34,443 nt of DNA from NCBI GenBank assembly GCA_964444515.1, contig CAYUGY010000003.1, positions 1 through 34,443 of the forward strand, in the 5' to 3' direction. A model generated the notes under the pieces. The model did not search any database. It saw only the letters and a list, made by a program, of their open reading frames with translations, and was not told where the DNA came from. The position numbers and the translations under genes are program-made. This document shows, in pieces, positions 22,050-29,940 of this stretch (position 1 is its first letter; each line of letters starts with the position of its first letter). Source of the DNA: JAIXRY01 sp964444515. GTDB taxonomy: Bacteria > Patescibacteriota > Minisyncoccia > Phycocordibacterales > UBA9973.

Positions 22050-25000
22050 CTACCGCACAATCATGTTCCAAAGTTTTTTATCGACAACACCTGTTTGTTT
22101 TACTCCTTTTTTCTTTTGGTATGACTTAATCGTACTAGATACTTGTTTTCCAAAAATACCGTCATTTTTAATACCAAGTTTTTCTTGAATACAACGAACA
22201 TCATTTCCACGACTTCCAATAGAAAGTGTTCTTGCGTATGAACAACTGGTTGTTATATTTTTTTCTACTGCTGGTACAACGACCGGTTGTGTTGCGTCCC
22301 CAGTGCTCGAATAAAACTTTATATATTGTATTACTGACTTTCTTGGGATCGTTAGATTTTTCTGTGTACCAAAACTAAACGGAACGATACCAACACTGTC
22401 TGAAAAATCTGGTTTAGTTGCCACTGCATATCCGGTAATATTAACTCCGTTATTAAATACAGCACTTGTATTAGTTGTAATACTTGGACTTGGAATCGAG
22501 CCTTGGATTGAAGATGTTCCATTTACACCACCTACCACAGGAACAGCACGAGGAACTGAAATATTAGTACGTCTAGTTGTCGTTGTAGTGACAGTTGCGG
22601 GGTCATCTATGGTAAACGTATATGTTGATGGATCAGAAAGAAATGTCTGCCCACGAAGAACGAAAGAATATGTTGTAGATACTGTCGGCGTTCCAACAAA
22701 ATTTGAACCACTGATAGAGAGACCTGGTGGCAACGAACCTGACACAAGGAAGAATGCCGGACTACTAAGACTACTCAAGCTACTGATCGCACTAGTGTAT
22801 GCAGTTCCTTTTGTGCCACTTGGTTGGGTACGAGAAAAATTCAAAATATCAAAACTATCAACACGATGCGAATTTGTCTGAACAACATACAATCTTCTAT
22901 TAACACTGTCAAAATAAATATGCGTTGGACCGTTGATACCATTTTGAGAAGGTAAGGCTGTTGCCGTAGTGAAAGAATCTTGTCCCAACACCGCAAAAGC
23001 CGAAGCGAAGTTTGAAACACCACCAGAAAGATCAAAGATTAGTACTCTGTTATTTGTAACTTCAGCAACATACAGTAATTGGTCAGCTTGATTCCAAGCA
23101 ACACCACGAGGCAGACTCATTGTACTTGCCGTAGTTCCGACACTGTTTGTTGAACTAGATGCTTGTCCCAAGATAGTTGCAGCGGCTCCATTGGCTATTG
23201 ATGTAAGCGAATATATCAACACCCGATTGTTTCCTGAATCAGCAACAATCAAGCGACTATTGGTCGAGTCGACAGTAACTCCATATGGTGTATTCATTCC
23301 AGAACCAGTACAGCTTCCAGAAAGTGTAATGTTTGTAGAACTTGAAGTGAAATCACATTGACCGAGTACATTTTCAGCAGTCAATCCACTTCCGATACTT
23401 GCAAGATTATACACAACGAGACGATTGGCACTGTAGTCTGTAACATACAATTTATCTGTCACACTATTATACGCAACCGCAGTAGGTCCGACTAAGTTAG
23501 TAGCTGAAACAGTGGCAGTACTGCAAGTAGTAGTGAGATCCGCCTTACCGAGTGCATAACTAGCAGACATATTGTTTCCGGTCACACCTGAAGACAGATC
23601 ATAAATCATCACACGTTTGTGTGCGAAATCGGCTACAAACAATCGTTTATGAACAGAATCATAATCGAGCCCTAGTGGTGTACTTAATCCCGCAGCAGTA
23701 CACGAACCAGCACTACTACCTGTTGAAGTTGCTTGACCGAGATAGTATGTAGGAACAACGCTTGAAGGAACATTATCACTTGTCAGTGTATACACAAGTA
23801 CACGATTATTGTTTGCATCGGACACAAACATATAGTGATGGTCAGGATCAATAACTGCACCGATTGGTGTGTTCATACCGTTTGCTCTGACAGTTGCTGA
23901 CTGTAACGCAGTTTGAGTATAGACCGGAAGATCACTCGAATCGAGCTGTCCAAGCAAATCTGTTGCTGCCATATTGTTACCAGTAATACCTGCTGATAAA
24001 TCATAAAAAGTAATACGGTGATAGTTAAAGTTAAGAATATACAAATAGCCGTTGACCTCATCATACCCAGAAGAGATTGGTCCTCCCAAACCAGTACCAT
24101 TTGAATTCGCTGCCGCACTCGATGTCGTAAGTAATGTTTGTCCGAACGCATTCGCAGCAATAACACCATTAGTGAACGTTGTATAAACCACCGTGCGATT
24201 ATCCGATAGGTCATTTACAAAGAGACGGTTGTTTGTCGCATCATACGTCAATTGACGAGGTGCACTCATTCCACAACCGTTAGTTGTACCTGAATTACAG
24301 GTACCGTTAGCAAATCCGGCTGCAGTATTGGTAGTGCTGGTAGTAAGATTCGGTTGACCAAGCACAATTGTCGCTGTTATTCCACTACTACTTAATCCCC
24401 CTGAAATATCCCACCCCACAACTCGGTGACATGTCGGATCTGACGCAAATACTCGTCGTCCACTGACATCGACAGCAACACCGATCAAATTTCTTGAAAG
24501 TGTACTACTACAAGTACTAGTAGTCGGTGTCCCAAGACTTGTTTGCCCGAGCACATAACTTGCAGACATTCCAGTGCTTACGGTTCCACTTGAAAGATCA
24601 AAACCCATTATGCGGCCATTCGTATAATCAGCAACGAGGAGTGTCTTCGTTGTTGTGTCATATGCCAAAGCACTTGGACCAGACATTGTACTTGCAGTTG
24701 AGCCGGCAGTTGATGTAGTAAAACTTGTTTGACCAAGGACATAGGTCGCATTCATCCCATCAGTAATACCACTTGAAGCAATGTTCGCATAAACGAGCAC
24801 ACGATTACCTGAAAAATCTCCTACAAATAACATATCAAGTGACGGAACATAGAGCACACTTGTTGGAAGAATAGTAGTTGATTGAGTAGCAACTGCAGTA
24901 CCACCACGAAAGCTTGGTTGACCGAGCACATTATCTGCAATTCTATCTACCGGAGTATTATTAGAATTAAGGTTATACACCATGACACGTCGTTGAGATG

Positions 25001-25232
25001 AATCTGCAACGAAAAGCTTGTGGAGTGTCGTATCAAGCCACATCCCTTGAGGACTCTGCATTGAACGATCTGATGTATACGTATTGTTGGCAATCGTTGC
25101 GCCAGCCACCGGATTTCCATTTACATCAGTTTGTCCGAATGTATACGAACTTGTTTGCAATGCAAAAACAGATTTTGAAAAAAACTGCATAAAAAATATT
25201 AAAATTAATATACTTATTTTTTTGAATGACAT
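22050..25232 (-). CDS. secreted NHL-repeat beta-propeller with Ig-like and peptidoglycan-binding domains
   Basis: A 1060-aa exported protein. A signal peptide (about 1-24, ISILILIFFMQFFSKSVFA) precedes about twelve tandem repeats of 65-70 residues (about 30-835). Each has an NHL-type strand such as LFVADSSQRRVMVYNL, LLVADYTNGRIMGFDL or LIVADSGNNRVLIYSL, and a loop ending in VLGQxxF/L, which predicts one or two beta-propellers. A putative Ig/He_PIG domain (about 843-925, PSGTKGTAYTSAIS, LPPGLSISGSNFVGTP) and a Thr-rich linker follow, then a PG_binding_1 domain (about 990-1060, LSIGSRGNDVRCIQEKLG ...). It has no enzyme motif, so it is probably a surface binding or adhesion protein. TGTTACAAT lies about 25 bases before the ATG as its promoter. 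Confidence 0.85.
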   Translation of the reverse strand: MSFKKISILILIFFMQFFSKSVFALQTSSYTFGQTDVNGNPVAGATIANNTYTSDRSMQSPQGMWLDTTLHKLFVADSSQRRVMVYNLNSNNTPVDRIADNVLGQPSFRGGTAVATQSTTILPTSVLYVPSLDMLFVGDFSGNRVLVYANIASSGITDGMNATYVLGQTSFTTSTAGSTASTMSGPSALAYDTTTKTLLVADYTNGRIMGFDLSSGTVSTGMSASYVLGQTSLGTPTTSTCSSTLSRNLIGVAVDVSGRRVFASDPTCHRVVGWDISGGLSSSGITATIVLGQPNLTTSTTNTAAGFANGTCNSGTTNGCGMSAPRQLTYDATNNRLFVNDLSDNRTVVYTTFTNGVIAANAFGQTLLTTSSAAANSNGTGLGGPISSGYDEVNGYLYILNFNYHRITFYDLSAGITGNNMAATDLLGQLDSSDLPVYTQTALQSATVRANGMNTPIGAVIDPDHHYMFVSDANNNRVLVYTLTSDNVPSSVVPTYYLGQATSTGSSAGSCTAAGLSTPLGLDYDSVHKRLFVADFAHKRVMIYDLSSGVTGNNMSASYALGKADLTTTCSTATVSATNLVGPTAVAYNSVTDKLYVTDYSANRLVVYNLASIGSGLTAENVLGQCDFTSSSTNITLSGSCTGSGMNTPYGVTVDSTNSRLIVADSGNNRVLIYSLTSIANGAAATILGQASSSTNSVGTTASTMSLPRGVAWNQADQLLYVAEVTNNRVLIFDLSGGVSNFASAFAVLGQDSFTTATALPSQNGINGPTHIYFDSVNRRLYVVQTNSHRVDSFDILNFSRTQPSGTKGTAYTSAISSLSSLSSPAFFLVSGSLPPGLSISGSNFVGTPTVSTTYSFVLRGQTFLSDPSTYTFTIDDPATVTTTTTRRTNISVPRAVPVVGGVNGTSSIQGSIPSPSITTNTSAVFNNGVNITGYAVATKPDFSDSVGIVPFSFGTQKNLTIPRKSVIQYIKFYSSTGDATQPVVVPAVEKNITTSCSYARTLSIGSRGNDVRCIQEKLGIKNDGIFGKQVSSTIKSYQKKKGVKQTGVVDKKLWNMIVR

Positions 25233-25257
25233 ATAGTGTGTTTAGTTTATTTCTTCT

Positions 25258-25266
25258 ATTGTAACA
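25258..25266 (-). promoter_or_regulatory. extended -10 of island 2
   Basis: TGTTACAAT on the minus strand (hexamer 25258-25263), placed between the rplE terminator and the NHL-protein ATG. The leader is about 19 bases. The -35 is weak. Confidence 0.5.
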
Positions 25267-25274
25267 CAATTTGA

Positions 25275-25310
25275 AATAATAAAATCCGCATTTCTGCGGA
25301 TTTTATTATT
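25275..25310. terminator. terminator of the rpsS-rplE unit
   Basis: AATAATAAAATCCGC and its exact complement form a 15-bp stem with a 6-base loop. It lies between rplE and island 2. Confidence 0.88.
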
Positions 25311-25412
25311 ATTTCGTTGAGTGAGGAGCGTATGAATAAGTAATCTTATTCATAACGTCCGAATCGAAAACGAAATATAGGTTTATACACGATGTTACGC
25401 ATCGTAGAACCT
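25311..25412 (-). promoter_or_regulatory. folded 3' region behind rplE
   Basis: Two structures fill the space from the rplE stop to the terminator. The first is AGGTT-ACGATG-CATCGT-AACCT (25379-25412). The second is closed by ATTTCGTT/AACGAAAT (25311-25318 with 25369-25376) and holds a perfect 10-bp inner stem, TATGAATAAG/CTTATTCATA (25331-25354). Its role could be mRNA stability or processing. Confidence 0.5.
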
Positions 25413-25952
25413 TTATTTCTTGAACGGAATTCCGATGTGGTCGAAAAATGCTTTTGCTTCTTTTTTGTTCTTTGCTGTCGTTACGATAGTTAGCCCAAAA
25501 CCGAATACATCTTTCAATTCTTCATCAGCACATTCAGGGAAAATAGTATGTTCCTTGATACCGAGTGTTAGGTTTCCAATGTCATCGATTGCTTTTGCAT
25601 CAAAACCACGGAAGTCTTTCATACGAGGCACAGCGACATTGATGAATTTGTCGAGGAAAGAATTCATTCTTTCTCCACGAATTGTTACCGCAACACCAAC
25701 TGGATCATTTGTTCGGATTTTGAACGAAGCGATTGATTGCTTTGCTCCGCGAACTGTTGGACGTTGTCCAGTGATTTTTGATAGACGGTCAACGATACGA
25801 TCGTTTACTGTTCTGTCTTTTTTCATCGCAGTACCAGTTCCTGATGCAAGGATTACCTTCACCAATTTTGGTGCAGAAAGTTTGTTTTTGTAACCAAACT
25901 CACCTTTCATCAAATCGTACGCTTTATCTGCTTTTTGTTTTACTGTTTCCAT
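25413..25952 (-). CDS. rplE: 50S ribosomal protein L5
   Basis: A 179-aa 5S-rRNA-binding protein. Family marks are APKLVKVILASGTG, ITGQRPTVRGAKQSIASFKIR, TIRGERMNSFLDKFINVAVPRMKDFRG and the late NLTLGIKEHTIFPE. Length is standard. It closes the middle ribosomal unit; the next spc gene, rpsN, is 6 kb further on behind island 2. Confidence 0.96.
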   Translation of the reverse strand: METVKQKADKAYDLMKGEFGYKNKLSAPKLVKVILASGTGTAMKKDRTVNDRIVDRLSKITGQRPTVRGAKQSIASFKIRTNDPVGVAVTIRGERMNSFLDKFINVAVPRMKDFRGFDAKAIDDIGNLTLGIKEHTIFPECADEELKDVFGFGLTIVTTAKNKKEAKAFFDHIGIPFKK

Positions 25953-25963
25953 ATTGTGTAAAA

Positions 25964-26263
25964 TTAAATTTCTTGTCCGCTCTTTTTAGCGATACGAACA
26001 CTTTTACCTGCGACCTGTTTGTACCCAACACGAGTTTGTTTGCCTCCTTTCGGATCAGCAATCATCACGTTTGAAATGTGTACCGGGAGATTTTTTTCGA
26101 TAATTTGTCCTACTTCCCCGCGTCCAGTTGGTTTCTTGTGTTTCTTGACTGCGTTTACGCCTTCAAGAATTACTTTTGTTCCTGCAACCACTTTCAACAC
26201 GGTAGTTTTCTTACCTTTGTCTTTACCTGCTATTACTATTACTTTGTCGCCTTTTTTAATCAT
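25964..26263 (-). CDS. rplX: 50S ribosomal protein L24
   Basis: A 99-aa early-assembly protein with an N-terminal KOW motif (IKKGDKVIVIAGKDKGKKTTVLKV) and the conserved VNAVKKHKKPTG segment. It sits between rplN and rplE with short gaps, as in most bacteria. Confidence 0.96.
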   Translation of the reverse strand: MIKKGDKVIVIAGKDKGKKTTVLKVVAGTKVILEGVNAVKKHKKPTGRGEVGQIIEKNLPVHISNVMIADPKGGKQTRVGYKQVAGKSVRIAKKSGQEI

Positions 26264-26286
26264 ATATAAAATATTACACCGGAAGC

Positions 26287-26658
26287 TTAGATAACTTCTG
26301 GAGCAAGAGAGATAATTTTTTGATATCCTCGTTCTTGCAATTCACGTGGAATTGGACCGAAGACGCGACCTCCTTTTGGTTCACCTTTTGTTTTGTCGAT
26401 AATAACAACTGCATTTTCATCAAAACGAATGTATGAACCATCTTTACGACGAAACGCATTTCGTTGACGTACGACAACTGCCTGACAAACATCCTTTTTC
26501 TTGATTTGTTTGCGAGGTTCAGCAACTTTGATAGAGATAACAACTTTATCTCCTAGTTGCGCATAGCGACGCTTTGAAGATCCAAGAATCTTGAAAACCT
26601 TACCGATTTTACCACCAGTGTTGTCTGCTATTTTTACGACTGTTTCTGTTTGAATCAT
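26287..26658 (-). CDS. rplN: 50S ribosomal protein L14
   Basis: A 123-aa protein with the L14 pattern MIQTETVVKIADNTGGK, GDKVVISIKVA, the VVVRQRNAFRRKDGSYIRFDENAVVII core and the C-terminal GPIPRELQERGYQKIISLAPEVI. It forms an intersubunit bridge with 16S rRNA. Length is standard. Confidence 0.97.
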   Translation of the reverse strand: MIQTETVVKIADNTGGKIGKVFKILGSSKRRYAQLGDKVVISIKVAEPRKQIKKKDVCQAVVVRQRNAFRRKDGSYIRFDENAVVIIDKTKGEPKGGRVFGPIPRELQERGYQKIISLAPEVI

Positions 26659-26676
26659 ATAACGAAAATTAGTTAA

Positions 26677-26919
26677 TTATTGAACGACCTTAAAATGTTT
26701 GTCTTTTGAAAGTGGACGAGTACTTTCGATTTTTACTTTCTCCCCTGCTTTTGCAGTATTGCTCTCGTCATGAGCTTTGTATTTCTTAGTGATTTGATAG
26801 TATTTCTTGTACTTCGGGTGCTTTTTGAATGTACTTACTGCGACTACGACTGTCTTATCCATTTTGTCAGATACGACTGTACCACTCAATATTTTCTTTT
26901 TTGTTGTTTCTGTTTTCAT
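26677..26919 (-). CDS. rpsQ: 30S ribosomal protein S17
   Basis: An 80-aa OB-fold protein: LSGTVVSDKMDKTVVVAV, then KKHPKYKKYYQITKKYKAHDE and KVKIESTRPLSKDKHFKVV. It begins 11 bases after rplP; the L29 gene (rpmC) that normally sits in this slot is absent. Confidence 0.95.
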   Translation of the reverse strand: MKTETTKKKILSGTVVSDKMDKTVVVAVSTFKKHPKYKKYYQITKKYKAHDESNTAKAGEKVKIESTRPLSKDKHFKVVQ

Positions 26920-26930
26920 ATAAATATAAA

Positions 26931-27350
26931 TTATTGACGGGATACAATGCGAGTCTTGATCGGCAATTTTGTTCCTGCCTTTCGAAGTGCTTCACGAGCA
27001 ACTGCCTCTGATACACCATCAACTTCAAAAATAATACGACCTGGGAGTACTTCCATACAGTATCCTTGTGGATCTCCTTTACCCTTACCCATACCTACTT
27101 CGGCTGGTTTTGCAGTGAATGGACGATCTGGGAATATGCGGATCCAAATACGAGCAACTTTTGTTGCAGTACGAGAAAGCACCTTACGAGCTGATTCGAT
27201 TTGGTTTGATTTTACACGAGCAGCAGATTCTGCTTTCAATGCATAAGAACCGAACGAGATTGTTGTACCTCGAGTATCAGGAGTCGCTTGTTCCATGTTG
27301 CGACGACCTGTTTGCCATTTTCTAAATTTTACTTTCTTTGGGAATAACAT
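26931..27350 (-). CDS. rplP: 50S ribosomal protein L16
   Basis: A 139-aa protein near the A site. It has the typical start MLFPKKVKFRKWQTGRR, the IWIRIFPDRPFTAKPAEVGMGKGKGDPQ block (split here by its Pro residues) and VLPGRIIFEVDGV. Order and length are normal. Confidence 0.96.
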   Translation of the reverse strand: MLFPKKVKFRKWQTGRRNMEQATPDTRGTTISFGSYALKAESAARVKSNQIESARKVLSRTATKVARIWIRIFPDRPFTAKPAEVGMGKGKGDPQGYCMEVLPGRIIFEVDGVSEAVAREALRKAGTKLPIKTRIVSRQ

Positions 27351-27361
27351 ATCAATGATTC

Positions 27362-28039
27362 TTATTGTTTAGTGTTCTTATCCTTTTCAGAAAAGACTTC
27401 ACCTCGATAAATCCAGACCTTTATACCGATAACACCGTATGACATACGAGCACGTTCGCGCGCGAAGTCTACGTCTGCACGGATTGTTTGCAGTGGAATT
27501 GAACCACGTTTGATTTCTTCAGTACGAGCGATTTCTGCTCCACCAAGACGTCCGCCCAAACGAATACGAGCTCCTTCTACTCCACGAGTAGCCATCACTT
27601 TTTCGATTGTTGATTTGAGGACACGACGGAATGGCAAACGCTTTTCAAGACCTTCAACGATCATGTATGCAACGAGTTTTGCATCTGCTTCAGGAGTATC
27701 AACTTCAACAACGTCGAGTTTGAAATCTGCAGGAAATACAATCCCCTTTTTGCCGAGGAAAGATGCGATATCTTTCTTCAATTTTTCGATACCTTCACCT
27801 GAACGTCCGATAAGCATACCTGGACGTGAAGTTTTGATAATCAAGCGAGTAGCTTTTTGGTTGCGTTCAATAGCTACATCCGCGATGTAGTTTTGGCGCA
27901 AACGCTTATCAAGAAAACCACGAATAAGCACGTCTGTTTTCAAGAAGTCGCGGTATTTTTTGTCAGTTGCGAACCAGCGTGATTTCCAATCACGGAGAGT
28001 AACCAAACGATGTGAAAATGGGTGTACAGTCTTAGACAT
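27362..28039 (-). CDS. rpsC: 30S ribosomal protein S3
   Basis: A 225-aa protein at the mRNA entry site. It holds a KH type II domain with the loop GRSGEGIEKL and the C-terminal domain (GRLGGAEIARTEEIKRGSIP, then YGVIGIKVWIYRGEVF). The N-terminus (HRLVTLRDWKSRWFATDKKY) has the long form seen in CPR and some other lineages. It starts 2 bases after rplV. Confidence 0.96.
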   Translation of the reverse strand: MSKTVHPFSHRLVTLRDWKSRWFATDKKYRDFLKTDVLIRGFLDKRLRQNYIADVAIERNQKATRLIIKTSRPGMLIGRSGEGIEKLKKDIASFLGKKGIVFPADFKLDVVEVDTPEADAKLVAYMIVEGLEKRLPFRRVLKSTIEKVMATRGVEGARIRLGGRLGGAEIARTEEIKRGSIPLQTIRADVDFARERARMSYGVIGIKVWIYRGEVFSEKDKNTKQ

Positions 28040-28041
28040 AA

Positions 28042-28422
28042 TTATTTGTTAGTTTTTTTAGTAGTTTTTGGTTTTGCACCTTTGACCTTTGATGAGTCTT
28101 TTACACCCAATTCAATCACAACATTACTAGTGTGTTTGTGGATAGGAAAAGCTGAACCGCGAGCACGTGGCATTGAGCGTTTTAGAACAACTCCTTTATC
28201 AACCATAACGTTTGAAACGTATAGATCTTCTTTCTTTACATCAGCTTTTGACAATGCATTTGCAACTGCTGAATTCAAAAGTTTTTTGATTGGCAAAGAC
28301 GCACGCTTTGCAAGGAAATCGAGTTCGATAACAGCATCTTGTACCTTTTTGCCTTTGATAAGTTGCGTAACGAGACGAACTTTACGAGGAGCTTGGCGAT
28401 AGTTGTGTAGTATTGCTTTCAT
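28042..28422 (-). CDS. rplV: 50S ribosomal protein L22
   Basis: A 126-aa protein lining the exit tunnel: NYRQAPRKVRLVTQLIKGK at the start and the beta-hairpin MPRARGSAFPIHKHTSNV. A Lys/Thr-rich tail (about 15 residues) extends the C-terminus beyond the usual ~110 aa. Confidence 0.96.
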   Translation of the reverse strand: MKAILHNYRQAPRKVRLVTQLIKGKKVQDAVIELDFLAKRASLPIKKLLNSAVANALSKADVKKEDLYVSNVMVDKGVVLKRSMPRARGSAFPIHKHTSNVVIELGVKDSSKVKGAKPKTTKKTNK

Positions 28423-28433
28423 ATAGGTAAAAA

Positions 28434-28781
28434 TTATTTCTTCTTAGCGTCAGTAGAAGCTCCTTTCGCAGCTTTTGCAGCAGAAATTTCAGCTTCTTTC
28501 TTCTTCTGATCAAGTTCTTTCTGCATTTTACCTCCGTGGCGAGTAAATTTCTTTGTTGGAGAAAATTCACCAAGTCTGTGTCCGACCATATCTTCAGTAA
28601 CCAATACTTCGATGTGCTGACGTCCGTTGTGAACACCAAAAACAAACCCTACCATTTCAGGTGAGATTTGAGATGCACGTCTCCAAGTTTTAATAACCCC
28701 AGTTTCAATGGGTTTCTTTCCTTCTATCTTTGATAGAAGCTTTGCGTCAACATATGGACCTTTTTTGAGCGATCGTGTCAT
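28434..28781 (-). CDS. rpsS: 30S ribosomal protein S19
   Basis: A 115-aa protein beginning TRSLKKGPYVDAKLLSKI with the core IKTWRRASQISPEMVGFVFGVHNG and GHRLGEFSPTKKFTRHGG, followed by a helical Lys/Ala tail of about 23 residues. The frame is open to 28826, but the conserved N-terminus fixes ATG 28781. It is the first gene of a unit with its own promoter and a leader of about 200 bases; normally it follows rplB directly. Confidence 0.95.
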   Translation of the reverse strand: MTRSLKKGPYVDAKLLSKIEGKKPIETGVIKTWRRASQISPEMVGFVFGVHNGRQHIEVLVTEDMVGHRLGEFSPTKKFTRHGGKMQKELDQKKKEAEISAAKAAKGASTDAKKK

Positions 28782-28980
28782 TTTGTTTGTTGTTTCAGGA
28801 AAAGAGAATAAAGACAAATGCCTCATTTATACATAAATGCATAACACCGTTCTGTATTGTAGTCCAAAATGGACTAACTAACGGGATCGAGGGAAAAGCT
28901 TAAGCTTGACCTTAGAAAATTTAATTAAAAATTGCTCTTAATTGAGCATTCCTTGAATACCTATACGGTTGTTCAAAGTC
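28782..28980 (-). promoter_or_regulatory. long leader of the rpsS operon
   Basis: About 200 untranslated bases lie between the predicted start of transcription and rpsS. They hold several hairpins, such as TGCTC/GAGCA (28933-28948) and AGTCCA-TTT-TGGACT (28861-28875). A leader of this size before ribosomal genes often carries autoregulation; I do not recognise the fold. Confidence 0.4.
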
Positions 28981-28986
28981 TCTGAC

Positions 28987-29015
28987 ATCTTAGCAGAAGA
29001 GCGGTCAGTCGTCAA
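28987..29015 (-). promoter_or_regulatory. promoter of the rpsS-rplE unit
   Basis: On the minus strand TTGACG (29010-29015), a 17-base spacer and TAAGAT (28987-28992) with TGC before it (extended -10). Confidence 0.7.
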
Positions 29016-29042
29016 GACTATCCAAAAGACTTAAAAGATTAA

Positions 29043-29066
29043 AGGCTGACACTATAGTGTCAGCCT
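29043..29066. terminator. terminator at the end of island 1
   Basis: AGGCTGACACTATAGTGTCAGCCT is a perfect palindrome (24 bases, cited as its two arms AGGCTGACACTA and TAGTGTCAGCCT), followed by TTAATCTTTT on the minus strand. It ends the protease gene and precedes the rpsS promoter. Confidence 0.82.
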
Positions 29067-29091
29067 AATTTTGCTGTTTAAAATCAATAGA

Positions 29092-29820
29092 TTACAGACC
29101 AAATTTTCTAATTTCTGATTGAGCTTTACGATACAGTTCATTTATATTTGAAACAGGAACGTACACAAGAACATCTCCATTGTTACCATCTGAACCTCTT
29201 ATATTTATTCCATATAAATTTAGCTCATCGTCAAAAATTGGAGAACCTGAACATCCGACTTTAGACACCATACCAAGTGCTGGATAGACGACAGATCCGT
29301 TCTCAATAAATTCCTTATGCTTTTCCTCATCATTTGGACCCACCGCAATACAAGTAGTATCAAAATTATTAACTGCGTACATCATATCAATAGGAAATAT
29401 TTCCTGACGCATTACATAATAAGGAAAAACTAAGGGTGTGTGTGGATTAAATTCACACTTTGAATTGTAGAGAATTTGCCCACTAAAAGGTTTAAAAACC
29501 TTTGCATTAGTATTAAATTCAATATTCTGATGTCTTCTCGAATCTTCAACAACAAATAAAACGAGGTCTTCGGATTTTTTATCGCTATAGAATGGCTCAG
29601 AAAGAATCTTGAGTTGCACACTCTTTGCTCCGAGTAAAAAAGTAAAATCAGTGTAAGGATTACTTATGAAGTGGTGTTTACAGGTAGCAATTACCTTAAT
29701 TCTTCGAGAGAGATTCTTATAAACAAACCCCATACCCCTTTGAATTCTTTCTTGTTCATAGTGTCTTACAATCGAAATTAGTGGGTTCTTGTCAGTTCCT
29801 AATATATTATCAATATTCAT
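29092..29820 (-). CDS. trypsin-like serine protease domain protein
   Basis: A 242-aa protein from the chosen start, with the layout of a trypsin-fold protease. GMGFVYKN opens the first barrel, VIATCKHHF carries the likely His49 (TAxH-type), SEDLVLFVVED the likely Asp85 (DLALL-type), and GCSGSPIFDDELNLYGI the likely Ser191 (GDSGSP-type with Cys for Asp). The overall match is weak and substrate unknown. No signal peptide is seen from ATG 29820, so it would be cytoplasmic. The frame is open to a TTG at 29934, but that TTG is part of a TTGACA -35 box, and the intervening bases hold the -10 and a 13-bp inverted repeat, so I treat 29821-29934 as a regulatory region. With the TTG start it would gain a hydrophobic N-terminus. 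Confidence 0.68.
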   Translation of the reverse strand: MNIDNILGTDKNPLISIVRHYEQERIQRGMGFVYKNLSRRIKVIATCKHHFISNPYTDFTFLLGAKSVQLKILSEPFYSDKKSEDLVLFVVEDSRRHQNIEFNTNAKVFKPFSGQILYNSKCEFNPHTPLVFPYYVMRQEIFPIDMMYAVNNFDTTCIAVGPNDEEKHKEFIENGSVVYPALGMVSKVGCSGSPIFDDELNLYGINIRGSDGNNGDVLVYVPVSNINELYRKAQSEIRKFGL

Positions 29821-29829
29821 TTTTGTGGT

Positions 29830-29882
29830 TATTAAATTGGTTATCACAAAAGACAGAATCTTCTCTGAAAACCAATTTAATA
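29830..29882 (-). promoter_or_regulatory. 13-bp inverted repeat in the protease leader
   Basis: TATTAAATTGGTT (29830-29842) and its exact complement (29870-29882) flank 27 bases between the predicted transcription start and ATG 29820. It could fold in the mRNA or be a repressor operator. Confidence 0.5.
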
Positions 29883-29906
29883 CGAATCGAAAGAACGATC
29901 CTTTAT

Positions 29907-29934
29907 ATATTATCACTAATTTTTTATTTGTCAA
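29907..29934 (-). promoter_or_regulatory. promoter of the protease gene
   Basis: On the minus strand TTGACA (29929-29934), a 16-base spacer and TAATAT (29907-29912) with TGA before it (extended -10). It lies directly after the mutY stop codon. Confidence 0.72.
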
Positions 29935-29940
29935 ATAAAC

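Noticed and set aside
22800..25100. Evenly spaced similar DNA words resembling a CRISPR array
   Set aside because: The period is about 200 bases, copies differ, and the frame is open throughout; they encode NHL repeats.
29821..29934. Hydrophobic N-terminal segment of the protease as a membrane anchor
   Set aside because: A TTGACA/TAATAT promoter and a 13-bp inverted repeat occupy this stretch; ATG 29820 is the better start, although the longer form is not excluded.
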